From positions 30,282,147 to 30,346,146 of the forward strand of contig CM034243.1 in the NCBI GenBank assembly GCA_019916065.1: 64,000 nt of DNA. The letters run 5' to 3'. The notes under the pieces were generated by a model that did no database searches, was not told the DNA's origin, and saw only the letters and a list, made by a program, of their open reading frames with translations. Source of the DNA: Vitellaria paradoxa (taxonomy: Eukaryota; Streptophyta; Magnoliopsida; Ericales; Sapotaceae). Position numbers and translations under genes: made by a program. Below, in pieces: positions 47,108 to 59,361 of the stretch (positions are counted from its first letter, which is position 1; each line of letters starts with the position of its first letter).

Positions 47108-49350
47108 TGCCACGAGGCTTCACATGTAATTGCACCAAAAAACATTATTAAAAAAATATAAATAAGTTTTGCTTTTAGTCTGTCTAAAAGTTGAAAAATA
47201 ATTTTATTTAATATAAAAAAAGATAAAAATATATTTTTCTCTATTCATTTTTGTAAAAATCTATTTCCTCCAATTAATTTTGATTCTTGAACTACTAATT
47301 CAATTAAATTTAATGGATTTTGTTAATTTTAAAGAGCCATCTATTAACTGTTAAAGTATAAAGGATTATGTATTTTTTCAGCGAACACCAAGAGTGTGAA
47401 GTGTAATTACCATATAAAAAAAACATAGTTATATTATATATATATAATTTACAATATACACTTTGATAATTCAAAAACCACAAACTAAAGAAAAATTATT
47501 AAAAGTATCACACTATAATTGAACTCAAATTTTGGTAGTTAAATTTTCTTTTTTATTTTATTTAAAATTTCTTATAAGAAAATGAGAATAAGGAAAATGA
47601 TAAAAATATTATGGTATTTGGTTTTTATTTTTATTTTTTAGTTTTTGTTTTTGTTTTGAGACTCATGTTTTAAGGATACTGAAAATGTATTATATTTGAT
47701 TTTTTTTATTTTTTTATATTTTGAGATTTTTCTTGTTTAGGTTAAAAATGCTTAAAACAACTTTGTCCATTTTGTATTTCGTGTGTAAACCTATTTTCTA
47801 TTTTCTAAAACAGATTCTAAAAAAACGAATGAATAAATTCATTTTAAACTATTTTTCTTGTTTTCAGAAATATCAAATAAAAAATAAATTTAAAACATGT
47901 ATACTAAATGATAACTAGTAGATCACCATACGAAACAAAACTACAAGCAGAAAAATGGTGAGCCGATTTGCATTTTATAAATACTTTATTGCACTCCACT
48001 TTATTTTTTCTTTAGGTAAAATTACAAAACTAGCATTTTTTGACTAACTAATCTTACATCTAATTCAAAATGATATAATGTCATTCATAAAGAAAATATT
48101 TATAAATTTGAATAAACACTCTTAGGCATACAAAAGAATAAAAAAAATTATTTTGAAAAACTAAAATAATTTATATTTATATTTATATATGTAACAATCA
48201 TATAAAAATAAATTTTATTTTATTTTATTTCATAATTTAATTAAATAAAAAAATAATTTTCTTTCATTCCTTTTGTTTACAAACCTGTGTTATTTTTTCA
48301 ATCATTTAGTAAAATTTATACTATTCTTTCAATTCTCATAATGTAGTAATATATTTTAAAAATAATGTAATGAAATAAAATGTTAGTGTGATAAATATTA
48401 AAATAACTAATTTATGAAATATTTAAAAAATAAATAAATATTAAAATGATTAAAAAATAACAAAAATTTGTAAATAAATTGAAATGAAGTAAGTTATTTT
48501 CTTATTTAATTAAGTTATAAAATAAATTAAAATTTATTTTTATATGGTCGCTAAAAATATAACAAAAAATTTATTTTAATTTTTCAAAATATTTTGTTTA
48601 CACAAAATGTGTAAACTTGAAAGTAAGATATTATAATTATGTCCTAGATTGGATTTTGATAAAAGAATATTTATGACATTATAAGTATATAAAATATATG
48701 TAAAAAAAATATGAGTAATTATATAATTTTAACTAATAAAAAAGTAAAACTAAATGCAAGAAACTATTTATAAAGTGTAAATATACATATCTGCAGGGAA
48801 ATATCCAATTGTGTTTAAATTTAACGAGCAAAATCAAATTCTTTGTTAATGATATGTTTGAAACATGGATTTATGAAGGAAAAAGAAAAGTGAAGGTAAA
48901 ATAAAATTTATAATTTATATAATTTTTATATACTTTATATTTACATTATTTTTCTATATCTAGCGGAGCACTATCCATGCAATTGAAACTTTTTTAATAA
49001 CAAAAAAAAAAAAGTGTTTCTTTTACTTTATTCAAATTTCTAAAAAGCAAAACAATAAAAAAAATAACAATTCAACAAATAAATATTTTAATACAGTAAA
49101 AAAATAGATTAGAAAAGTATTGTAGAATCAATTAAACAGAAAAAATGTAAAATAAGAAAGCGATAATTTTTAACATATACTAAGAAATATATACATTTAT
49201 TCAAACAGAATTAAAAAAAATATTAATCTGAAAATTAGGTGAACTTAGTAATTAATTTTTTTCTTTTCCCAAAAACCCTACTAATGTTTATTAAGTGTAG
49301 TTATGGTTGCCAAGTCAGATTGAGCCTAATTTTGTTTAGATACAACTTGT
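47108..49350. other. AT-rich intergenic DNA
   Basis: No gene. Holds a Tourist relative of 35444-35779 at about 47611-47920. Beyond it lie AT-rich sequence and short runs with no recognised structure. Confidence 0.4.
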
Positions 49351-49353
49351 ATA

Positions 49354-50492
49354 GGCTTATTTGGCAATCATTTTGTTTTAATTTTTTTATTTTTATTTTT
49401 ACTTTTTTTTAAAACTGAATATTAAAACACGTTTGATAAATTTGTTTTCAATTTTCAATTTTCAAAAATATGAAAACCATTATCAAATTTTCTAAAAATT
49501 ATGAAAACATGAAAAATGTATTTTATTAAGTTTTTATTTTCACTTACCAAAAAAAAATTTATTTTTAATTTTTATTTTTTTCCATAATTACTATCAGTCA
49601 TAACCATCACCTTCGCCATCCACATTCGGTTATCGCCGACCATCACCACCACCATCCCCACCCACCTCGGATCACTACCAACAACTGCCGTTTCTTTACA
49701 CATCTCTAACAACCACCAATATATATATTATTTCATATATGTTAACACTAATATGTTAAATTAGATATTAAACATAATAAAAATATATTAAATATAATGT
49801 AATTAATAATTAATTTAATATATATATATATATATATTAAATTATATATTATATACAATTTAATTAATATAACCAGTACAATCAAATTATATTGGATAAA
49901 TTTTACTTTGATTGAATTAATATATTAAATTATAAATATATAATTTAATTAATAATTACTTTCATCAATTAATTAATTTAATAAATTAAATTACAAATAT
50001 AATTTAATGACTAATTAATAATTAACTAAAATAAATCAATTATAATTTAATTTAATTAATTAAATTAATTGAAAAATATTTTATTTTATTATTTTTAATA
50101 AATAATATTATTAAATTATATTTTATGCATTTTATTTTTATTGAATTAAATTATTATTAATTAAAAATTTAACGAATTAATTAAATCAAATTAGTTTAAG
50201 ATAATTAACATAGAATATATTTTATTAAAATATTTTTAAAAAATAATATAATAAATTATTTTTAATATATTTTATTTTGATTATATTAAGTTATTTTTAA
50301 CAAATAATATAATCAAAATAATTAAATTTAATTAATTAACAACCATACATATCAACTAACAACTATCGTTACCAAACGTACTTTAAATTTTTATTTTCTT
50401 TTTTTGCTATGAAAATGAAAACTAAAAATTAAAAACTAAACATAAAAATTCAACACAAAAATTAAAAATGGATAATTTTACCAAACATGCCC
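49354..50492. mobile_element. Harbinger-like AT-rich element with a GC-richer segment
   Basis: Left end GGCTTATTTGGCAATC, right end TTTTACCAAACATGCCC, interior A/T mosaic as in 26358-27399. About 49590-49700 is an unusual GC-richer segment (CACCACCACCATCCCC, CGCCGACC). Target duplication not clean. Confidence 0.5.
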
Positions 50493-51150
50493 TTACTAAG
50501 CAAGTTCTATTTTTCATTCAAGGTCAACTTATTTGTAAATAAACAAGTTTAAGTGAATCTCATGACAAGTCCAAGCCGTTCATAAACAACCTCTTCATAG
50601 TTAGTTTTTTGTATTGCCCCGCGCCGCGGGGGGGGGGGGGGTGGGGGGGGGGGATCACAATCATATTTTCATGAGTTACAAAAAATAAATAAATAAATAA
50701 ATAAATAACCAAAATTTTTGTAATTTATATGTTATATTTACATATTTCGAATGAACCGATAACGTATATATATTTTATACATAATTACTAAATTACATAG
50801 ATATAATATATAATTTCAATACCTTATCGTGGAACACAGAATCCAGAAGTCCAAGAGTAAGAAATATGAATTACAAAAAATATAACTGCATTTTTTTAAG
50901 TTATGAAGAGCCAAAAATATTACGTTGATTTTTTTAATGTTTTTAGTTCAAAAAATATAAAAGGTGTAAAGGTAAAATTTTTAAGTTTGAGAAAATATTA
51001 TTGATATTAACCTTCAATACAAGAATACAAAAATAATTAACCCAAAATTGAAACATGAACCCGAATTAACCCAAAGTTAAAACATGAACCCGAACAAGAA
51101 CAATTTGAGTTGTACTCATCTATAAATCAATGCATCTAGATCATCTAACA
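50493..51150. other. Intergenic, with a G homopolymer
   Basis: No gene. At 50618-50653 a GCGCCGCG stretch is followed by a run of about 30 G broken by one T. Confidence 0.6.
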
Positions 51151-51156
51151 AGTTTA

Positions 51157-51572
51157 GAGTCTGTTTGGCACAGCCAAAAAACTCTTAAAAATACTGAAAA
51201 TCTCTAAAAATTTCTAAAATTCTCTAATATATTTTACACTCCTCATGCTTTGTAAAATTTCTATACATTTATTTATATCTACATATTTCAACAAATTTTT
51301 ACAAAGCCTAATAACATTCCACAAACCCCAATAACTTTTTTACAAATTCCAAAAACTTTTTAACCACTTCAATAAATTCTAATATAAAACCGTTCCAATA
51401 AAAGGAAAAAAAAAACTATTCGGACAGTTTTTCTCTCCAAGAAATTGACGCAAAAGTTTAAAAAATTTCACCATCCATCTCTTAAAAACCTAATTGGGTG
51501 GTTGTGCACCAAAGGCCAAAAAGTTTCTCAAACTACAATTTTTAGTTGTTTTTCAAACTGCTAAACGAAGCT
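51157..51572. mobile_element. Tourist-like MITE
   Basis: Left end GAGTCTGTTTGGCACAGCC, right end CTGCTAAACGAAGCT, with TTA at 51154-51156 and 51573-51575. Interior ACTCTTAAAAATACTGAAAA wording is of the same type as 41996-42353. Confidence 0.55.
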
Positions 51573-52163
51573 TTAATCAACTTTGCGGCCAACAAACAAG
51601 AACAACCCGAGTCAAAACTCTTTTTTCATTTGATGGAATCCTACACGCGACAACCACTGCTTAGGACCCTACTCCAGGCGAGTTAAATAACCTCTGAAAC
51701 AACACCATTCCTGCTATTGATCGAACTATTCAATACAATTTAGCTTTAAAATCTCAACTACAGTCGACGTACGGTACGAACCGTGCTCAACATTGTCACT
51801 AGGTCAACTAGTTTTTTCCATCCTTTAAAGGTGCTCTCCTTAGAGCCGTGTTTCCTAAACACAACTTCAATATAAAGAAGTTGCTTGATTACTCGACTTC
51901 AACTATTACTTAGGTATGGTAAGTTCAAACGCACCAAGAGTTTAGAAAACAAGCTTCTAAAGCACCCTGGCTTACACACCCCCTCCCAAACACCTCCCCC
52001 CCCCCCCCCCCAAAAAAAAAACACAACCGTCTGATACGTGTACTTCTTATACAATTATATAACAGCACAAATATATCCCCATGTTAGCAGTCAAGCATTG
52101 CAATTAATTAGTGAAAATAGTTTTTGAGAACGCAGTCACGTAAAATAATAGAATATTAAACCC
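51573..52163. other. Intergenic, with a C homopolymer
   Basis: No gene. A run of about 16 C followed by 10 A lies at 51996-52021. Confidence 0.5.
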
Positions 52164-52180
52164 AAATACAAATTCTAGTG

Positions 52181-52363
52181 CCCCCAAAGATTAGCCTGAG
52201 TGGCTCATCAATATACTATTCACAGAGATCATACCAGTTCAATTCTTGACTCAAGCAGAATATGTGTGAGGAATAACGTACATCTCCCCGATTTACTTAT
52301 CGACTACACAGTTTATTGAGAGTTGCAATAAACCGGTGAGAGTTCCTGATTACCCCCCAAAAA
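52181..52363 (+). mobile_element. tRNA-derived SINE with 17-bp target duplication
   Basis: A-box-like TTAGCCTGAGTGGC near 52191 and B-box-like CAGTTCAATTCTTGACTC near 52237, ending in an A tail. Flanks AAATACAAATTCTAGTG (52164-52180) and AAATACAAATCCTGGTG (52364-52380) match at 15 of 17 positions, so it is older than the 10.2-kb SINE. Confidence 0.75.
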
Positions 52364-52380
52364 AAATACAAATCCTGGTG

Positions 52381-53590
52381 AGTTTGGAAAATAAGTTTTT
52401 AAAAACAACCTAGTCTAATAAAAAAAGGGTCAACTACCTAAAATATCTACATCTATACCACTAATACTTCAAACTAAAATGAATGAGTGAAAGCTTGTAC
52501 AGGGTTAAATTTTCAAGTGAAAAGGACAAAATTAGCCATTAAAAATAAAATATAATCAGGTGGTATAAGTGAAGGGAATATGAACTACAAGAATATAAAT
52601 GCATTTTTTTTAAAGTTGATAAAAACCGAAACCATTATTTTTTACAAATATTTTCACTTCAATAAGAAGTGTGAGAGGGATAAAAGCAGATTTTTTAAAT
52701 TAAGGGGTAATAGTGATTTTCACCTATAATAACCCATTAAAAAACTAGTGCATTTGTACACTTCTAATACGATAGATCCCGTAAGGCAATTTAAGGAGTA
52801 TTAGTGATTTTCACATTTAGTACACAACTATAAAGATAATTAACACAAAGAAAACTAGTACATCTGTGTACTTCTCATACAATAGATCACATAACAGCAC
52901 AAATTCACTCCAGCATTAGCAGAGTCCAAGCATTGCAATCAATAAGTGAAACGCAGATGTTGAAAAGGCATTTCTGTAAAATAAAGAATATTGGACAATA
53001 AAGAATATTGGACAAAAATAGAAACCCTGCTACCATACAACCCAACTATGGAAGACATGATTTCTCATCGAATTGCATAATAAACTAATTTCATGGTTAA
53101 CTAAGGATGGAAGAAAGCAACAGAAATGTTTCAGTGGAAAAGAATTCTATAAAATGAGTTTCATGTACTACAGACCATAAACTTTACCATGTCATTGTAC
53201 AATGTTCCTTTGAAAGAATCAATAGTATACTTGGATGTCCAAATGAAATACGTACCCCCCGGGTAGGTAATATCATCCCATCCATCATGCCATGTCACCA
53301 CAACATGCATATTTGCAAGGTCCCCAGAAAAGGCATATTGAGTGATTTTCAGGCAATAAAAACTTCATCTGCAATTTCACTTTTTAGATTGTGCCATGAA
53401 TAGGAGAGTAGGTACCTTTTTGTAATACAAAAGAGATCAACCACTGTACAGATTTTGGTTAGCAGCAAAAAGACAACCTGTATCAAAAGATACACCTACG
53501 CATCAATGGCCACATAAAGTGGAACACTAAACTTGAGAACGCCAGTATAATCATCTGAGATGCAGAAGGTTCGTGACTAAAAATCTCCTG
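52381..53590. other. Intergenic; probable 3' flank of the OBERON-like gene
   Basis: No other gene. From about 53.0 kb the base composition becomes more balanced and probably includes the 3' untranslated region of the minus-strand gene. A poly(A) site was not pinned down. Confidence 0.4.
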
Positions 53591-53599
53591 TTCAGTAAA

Positions 53600-56500
53600 T
53601 CATATGGCGAGATTCCTTTTTGTAGCTTCCATTTTCGACAATAGATCTTTAATATCAGCTTCCATCCTAATCTTCATATTGAAATATTCCCAATAAGCTC
53701 TTTCCAGCGCCTGGAGCTCTTCAAATTTTTGTCTGCGCATTTCCTCGGCCTCTGACAAACACAATTTCGTGACTCTACTTGTATACTCATCTTCAATTTT
53801 CTTGTTCTTAGCAATTGCAATACGTTTCAGGCCTTCAGCTTCTCTTCTAGCGTCATCAGCACGTGCTTGGAACATGTTAGCTTCTGCCTGCTTGATTCTC
53901 ACAATACTCTCCAATTCATCAAAAACAGGTTCCTTCTGAGCACTTCTCCTTTGCAAATCTGAGTCCAGGCTATGTTTATTGTTCTGATCGGAATCAAAGC
54001 TAGGAAGTAAACTGGAAGCTTTGTCAACTTGGCATGCTTTTTCTGAATAAAAAGGTTTAAGCCATGCAGCTTCTTTGCTGGCGCCAGCAATCGCATTACT
54101 CTCTTCTTGATGCCTGTTCAATAGCTCCTTCCCCGATACAATGGGAGTGTCACCAGACTGGAAGGAATCACTTTCTGAAATCACAGTGTTTTTAATTAGA
54201 TGACAGGTGATAAAGCTAACTACCGCAAAGGAAAAGACAACTGCACTAAATTTTAGATAATATGAATCCTACGGCCACACTAACAATCGTGTGCTCCACC
54301 ACAAATAAATCACAATCCACCATTCTCCACAAAATTAAGTGTTAGTACATACTTTGTTGGTAAGTACAACTGTCAGAAACCTTTATCAATATTACTCTGA
54401 CAGATTGACGATTTGCAAAATAGCATAAACAGGCAGGCCAGGAATATTTGAAACTTCATATGATAGCTTTAAATCATCACACAGAATGGTCCAACAATTG
54501 TATTTATCATAGAATATAGAAACTAACTCCTGTCGCAGTTAAAAAGGAATCTGCCAACCCTAGCAGGAATCCTGCTTGGTTGGTACCATACGTACCGAAG
54601 TTGCAGACTTGCACAACAAAGGAGGTTCGAACCCACACCCAAGAACTTGTTATGGTTCAACAAGTCAAGAGCCCTACCAACATTACTGCGCTTTGCGCCC
54701 TATGAGCTCTGAGCCCCTGACCTCCCAAAGGAAAGCCAGGGGCTCAGGCCAGCTGAACTCCCGTCATAATAAGTTGTTTACGTCCTCAAAATTAAGAAAA
54801 ATGGTCAATGTTATCAGCCAAAGCAGTGCCTATAAACTAGTACTGATAGTAATATGCTTTAAGAATAGAAAATAGCAAAAATGACAAATTCTAAAGTCAA
54901 AAATCAGGGAAAAAGAATCCCACAAAACTGCAATCGTACATATTCTAACATAAATGTATGTATGTTTTATGTAGAATGCAGACTTTTGATAGGTAATGCT
55001 GACGGCACCAAAATCATAAAAAAACCGTGACTAGTGTTAACCCCTTCAAATAACGGTGGACCCAGAAAATTTGCTAAGGAGAGACCAAGGCGAAAAAATT
55101 TATAATTTTGGAGGCACAAGCTAAAGTTTCTTGAATTCCACACATAACAACTAACTCCGGAAAATATTTCATTCCTCCACAGAAGAAATAAACATGATAG
55201 CACAAATATGAAGCAAACTCAAAAGGTAACACCCTCAAATGATATGGAAATAAAAATAAATAAATAAACACACTGAAAGGAAATCTGCTAGCTATTGCTT
55301 GAGTGGTATTTCCCACCTCCTTTTATTTGTCAAAAAACAAAAAGTTTGCTCCGTCTTTGAAGGGGAAACTACAAGTTCAAAACCAGCAAGTACTTTCTAC
55401 AGGTATATATACATGGGAAAAAAAAAGAACGATAAAAAAGGAAAGACAGATAACAAAAATCACCTTGAATAACTTAAGTTTTCCTACTCAACATTGCAAA
55501 ATAAAACTGGTTTTAGTTCAAAAAGATACATGAGGTTAGAAATCATCCACAAATGTCCACATGCCTATTGGAGGGTCCCCCCCACATGAGATCTTTTCAC
55601 AAACCAGCAAAATTCTTTACAAGGAATAAAAAATAGTTTTCTTTCCACAAAACAGTCGACGAGTTTCTGTTTTCTAAAGATCCTTCCATATTTTTGAGCA
55701 ACTTTCGAAACATTTTGAAAATACTGTGCAAACGTTTCCGAAATGTTTCCATTTCTAAATTAAAGAAAACAATCTACCAAAACTAAGTTTGAATCCTTCC
55801 TTTTTTCTAAAACTTACCAGCTAGGAAACTCATAATCTGGTTTTGAACCTCATGAAGATCGGACTTGTTTTCCAGTCTCGTCACCATGAGAGCAGCAATA
55901 TCATGTAGCTGTTTCCCTCTCATATCTTCACTAGCTGAAAAAATTCTTCTAACATATTCGAGTTCCTTAGAAAGAGTTTCAGCCGTCCATGCCTTCACAA
56001 AATTTTGAAAAACTTCCTTCACAAAGCCAAACATTTCAGAGGGATGATCACAGGCAACACAATGGAATTGTATTTCGGTCGCTCCTTGAGCTCCAGATGC
56101 ACTACATCCATTTCTAATATAGGATTCCCGTAAGGCGCAGTCCACATGGCACCAATGGAGGCATACATCACAGCCAACCCAACTACAAGTGTTAGATGCC
56201 ATGTCAAACTTCAAACACACAAGACACATGCAGCTGCTACAGAAACCATTCTTCTGCACACAGACCCTGCAATCACATTCATCCACAGGCAAAAGACTCC
56301 GACAAGTGAGATTTCTACATCTTAAATTTAGGAAGATCTCTGCCAACTCAGAAGTTGAAATATCATAATTTTGTTGAAGAAATTCTTGAAGACCAGTTTT
56401 CAAAGCCACCAAGATCTCCAATTGAGAATGATGGGACTTCAGCAGCATCTCCAATGTAATATCTGACCTATTTTGCAGTGCTTTCTGAAATCCATATAGC

Positions 56501-59361
56501 TGCCTATGTTTACCAACATTCAAAATGATAGCACGGACGCACTCCTTTAGGCATGAAATAGATTGCACTGTCATTTCATTGAATTTCTTAGCCATCAAGT
56601 GCACTGGTTCAGAAACTATCATGGTGACAATGGGCTCAAAAAAGTCAGGCTCCCCTATCAAAAATCGTTCTTTCTCATTTTGGCTACAGTTTCTATATAA
56701 ACTACCATTATCTTTCTCTCTCCTTCCCCAATTTTTGTCTTTGCTATATCCTGATCCATTTTCATGAGAAGCAACACTCTGTGAAGGGGATCTAACATCA
56801 TTCTGGTGCTTTGACTGTACTCTTGACAGCTGTCTATACAAATTCAACTGCCGATCCAGTTCAATGGGTACCATACAGCTTTCTTCAGCAACTCCAACTT
56901 GTTTTCCTTCCACACCTGGACCATTGGAAATATTTTGTGATGCCTGAGATTGATGACATATGCCATTTCCATTTGATAATACCCTTTGATACAATGGAAC
57001 TTCTTTGTGCTTCTGCTCATTTGACGGCTGAACATGGCAAGTTGCAGGTGAAACCTGATCCATTCCCTGAAATAAGGGACGACTACCAACCGACTGTTCA
57101 TAACTGTCAAAAGAATTATGTGTGAGTGAACAGCTTGGATTATGCATAAATGGACGAGAACCTGAAAAAGACATCGACACAGTAAATCCATCAGAGTTCG
57201 TATGGAATGTGCTGGGAAAAGATTGACCACTCCTCGCATGACTTGGGGAACCAGGAGCCTGAACCATATTATCAGAATTAATAGGTAACAGAACATTTGG
57301 TAAGCTAAGAGAAAGCTCAAGAGGTTCCAGTGACAGCTTTTCATCTTTAGGCTTGAGGCCAGATTGCACTGTTTTCTCCGGCTGCTTAATGGGATCACTG
57401 AGGAACAACTGTAACCCCCTGGTGCTGGGTCCTACCATATCATCATCTCTCCAAGTTAAAAGGCCTTTTGGTTCTCTTTCAACTTTCACACCTTCTGCAG
57501 GATCACTAACATCAGTGGGTGAGACAGCAATTATTTTTCCTTTGTCATTGGAATTCTGGGTTACACCATCCATTAGGACATGACAAGCAATCTGAGGGGC
57601 TCCGCTCCCCACAGCAACTCCCCTATTTGATTCAGACAAAGCAGCATCCCCCGACTTAACTTCAACATCCATGCCCTTGTCTTCTCCATGGTCTGCTTCT
57701 AGAAGCATCGGCTTCCCAACAAGTGTGTCCTTTCTTCCTTCTTCCTCACAACTGTTACTTTCCTTTGCCCTCTCGCTGTTCTTGCTACCATCATCATGTG
57801 CTGCAGTTTCATTGATATCTTCATTGCCACTCATCCCTCGGACTGAATTGCTCAGTGATTCATCAACTTCCTGCATCAAATCTTTATCAATTTCAAGCGG
57901 TATAACTTCTAGTTTCTCCTCAGACATGCCATCTTTATGAAGCTCCACTCCAGACAACAATTTTGCCCCATGGCCCCCAATCTCTACAATTTCATACTCC
58001 TCCTGATGATCACTCCCAGGTTCATTTTGAGCAGAGTTCAACCTAACTGAACTTTGGTCTTCAGCTGAAGGTTCACTTTCATGAGTTGGTTCACATTCAC
58101 TTTCGTGAGTTGATTCAGGTTCAATTACATGAGCTGGTTCTAGTTTGGTTTCAGGTTCACTGTCATGAGCAGATTTGGGTTTGATTTCAGGTTCATGAGC
58201 TGATTCTGGTTTGGATTCAGGTTCACTTTCGCAAGTTGGTTTGGGTTCATTTTTAGATTCTTGCGCTGACTCTGATTTGGGTTCAGATCCACTTTCACTA
58301 CCTGGTTTGGGTTCGGGTTCACTTTCATGAGCTGGTTCTGGTTCAAGCTCCCCTTCTTCCATTTCACTGCTACTACCACTCTCCACCAATAAGTCTTCAC
58401 TCTTCTTCACTTCAGCACTCTTTGATTGCTCACTTCCACAGTTTTTAGTACAAGGTGGTGACTTCGGTTCTTTCAATCTCTGTGGTGACCTCAAATTCCC
58501 TTTATCATATGATACGATTTTGCTCCCTCTAACTGAATCACCACCAGTCCTGGTGGATTCATTATCATCTTTTCTAAACTTCTCTTTGTCATCGGACACA
58601 GCTTTGCTCCCTCTAACTGAATCACAACCAGTCCTAGATACTTCATTAACATCTTTTCTCAAATTTCCTTTCTCCTCGGACACAACTTTACAACCTCTAA
58701 CTGAATCATCACCAGTCCTGGAACCTTCATCAACATCTTTTCTCAAATTCCCTTTGTCAATGGACACAACTTTGTTCCCTCTAACTGAATCACAACCAGT
58801 CCTGGAACCTTCATTAACATCTTTTCTCAAATTCCCTTTGTCAACAGTCACAACTTTGCTCCCTCTAACTGAATCACAACCAGTCCTGGCACCTTCCTCA
58901 ACATCTTTTCCAGCACCAAATCTTCGCCAAGAAGAAACACTACCTTCCCGTCGAGAACGATCCCTTTCCGATCTAAACCCCTTTGGGAAATCTCTCCTAA
59001 ATCCAGAAAAGCTCTCCGACCTATTAATTTTTTCCCCGCTGTAACCACCCCGCAGTGAAGAGTTCAGAATCCCCCTGTCACTACCATCCCTGTACCAATC
59101 ATAGCTCTTTCTCCTATCATAAATCTCCGAATCATAATCTGACCTCTTTCTAATCAATCTTGAACTCTCATGATCATCACCTAACCGATCATATCGAGAA
59201 GTAGACGACGAACCCTTCCTTCCACTTTCAGACTTGTAATAGAAACCCCGATGTGACGAAGACCTGCTCATACTTGAATCCTCATCCCTTCTTCCCCAAT
59301 CTTTACCAACACTCTTTTCCCCAGACGAGGTGAGATCATCACTCGACCTCAATCTCTTCAT
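53600..59361 (-). CDS. OBE4: OBERON3/4 (TITANIA)-type PHD-finger protein, two coding exons
   Basis: Exon 1 is 59361-55818 (1181 codons plus one base, CTG|GTAAGT). Exon 2 is 54174-53600 after TGATTTCAG. Joined in frame (GAA) they give about 1372 residues. Order: MKRLRSSDDL start and Arg/Ser/Asp-rich N-terminus (1-150); five 28-residue repeats (159-298); Glu/Pro/Ser repeat (335-432); EAR-like LELSLSL (681-687); helical VSEPVHLMAKKF segment (917-950); Cys-rich PHD finger (about 1029-1104, with CSSCMC, GCDVCLHWCHVDCA, FHCVAC); C-terminal coiled coil (about 1262-1372) ending MEATKRNLAI. This is the plan of plant OBERON3/4, nuclear chromatin readers needed for meristem formation and auxin responses. 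It is longer than the Arabidopsis protein (about 1160, from memory), consistent with the repeats. OBE3 versus OBE4 is uncertain. Confidence 0.9.
54175..55817 (-). other. 1643-bp intron of the OBERON-like gene
   Basis: Bounded by GTAAGT (55817 leftwards) and TTTCAG (54175). Splicing restores the reading frame exactly. It contains a SINE-like insert near 54.55-54.75 kb. Confidence 0.85.
54550..54760. mobile_element. Possible SINE inside the OBERON-like intron
   Basis: GGTTCGAACCC at 54624-54634 is a perfect B-box, and TTGGTTGGTACC about 50 bp upstream could be an A-box. GC-rich DNA with an inverted pair (GAGCCCCTGACCTCCC and GCCAGGGGCTC) follows. No A tail or duplication was identified. Confidence 0.4.
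58066..58359 (-). repeat. Acidic Glu/Pro/Ser coding repeat in the OBERON-like gene
   Basis: Residues 335-432 cycle through SEPEPKP-, ESAHEPE- and SAHDSEPE-type units of 10-15 residues, lacking hydrophobic residues. Likely intrinsically disordered. Confidence 0.85.
58468..58887 (-). repeat. Coding minisatellite, five 84-bp units
   Basis: Five in-frame copies of a 28-residue unit (RTGCDSVRGSKVVxxDKGNL, then RKDVNEGS) at residues 159-186, 187-214, 215-242, 243-270 and 271-298. The last copy degenerates after GNLR. A partial lead-in (KDVEEGA) precedes the first. Confidence 0.95.

Noticed and set aside
54175..54184. ATT/ATG-like start for a separate 194-residue protein at the second OBERON exon
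   Set aside because: These bases are the intron's acceptor region (TGATTTCAG). The exon joins exon 1 in frame, and the coiled coil is the expected C-terminus.
56844..57398. A 184-codon minus-strand frame overlapping the OBERON-like exon
   Set aside because: Alternative frame of a strongly supported coding exon with no domain of its own.
58520..59044. A 174-codon open frame on the + strand opposite the OBERON-like gene
   Set aside because: It mirrors the 84-bp coding repeat. A repeat whose unit is a multiple of three keeps the antisense frame open by chance. No start context or family match.
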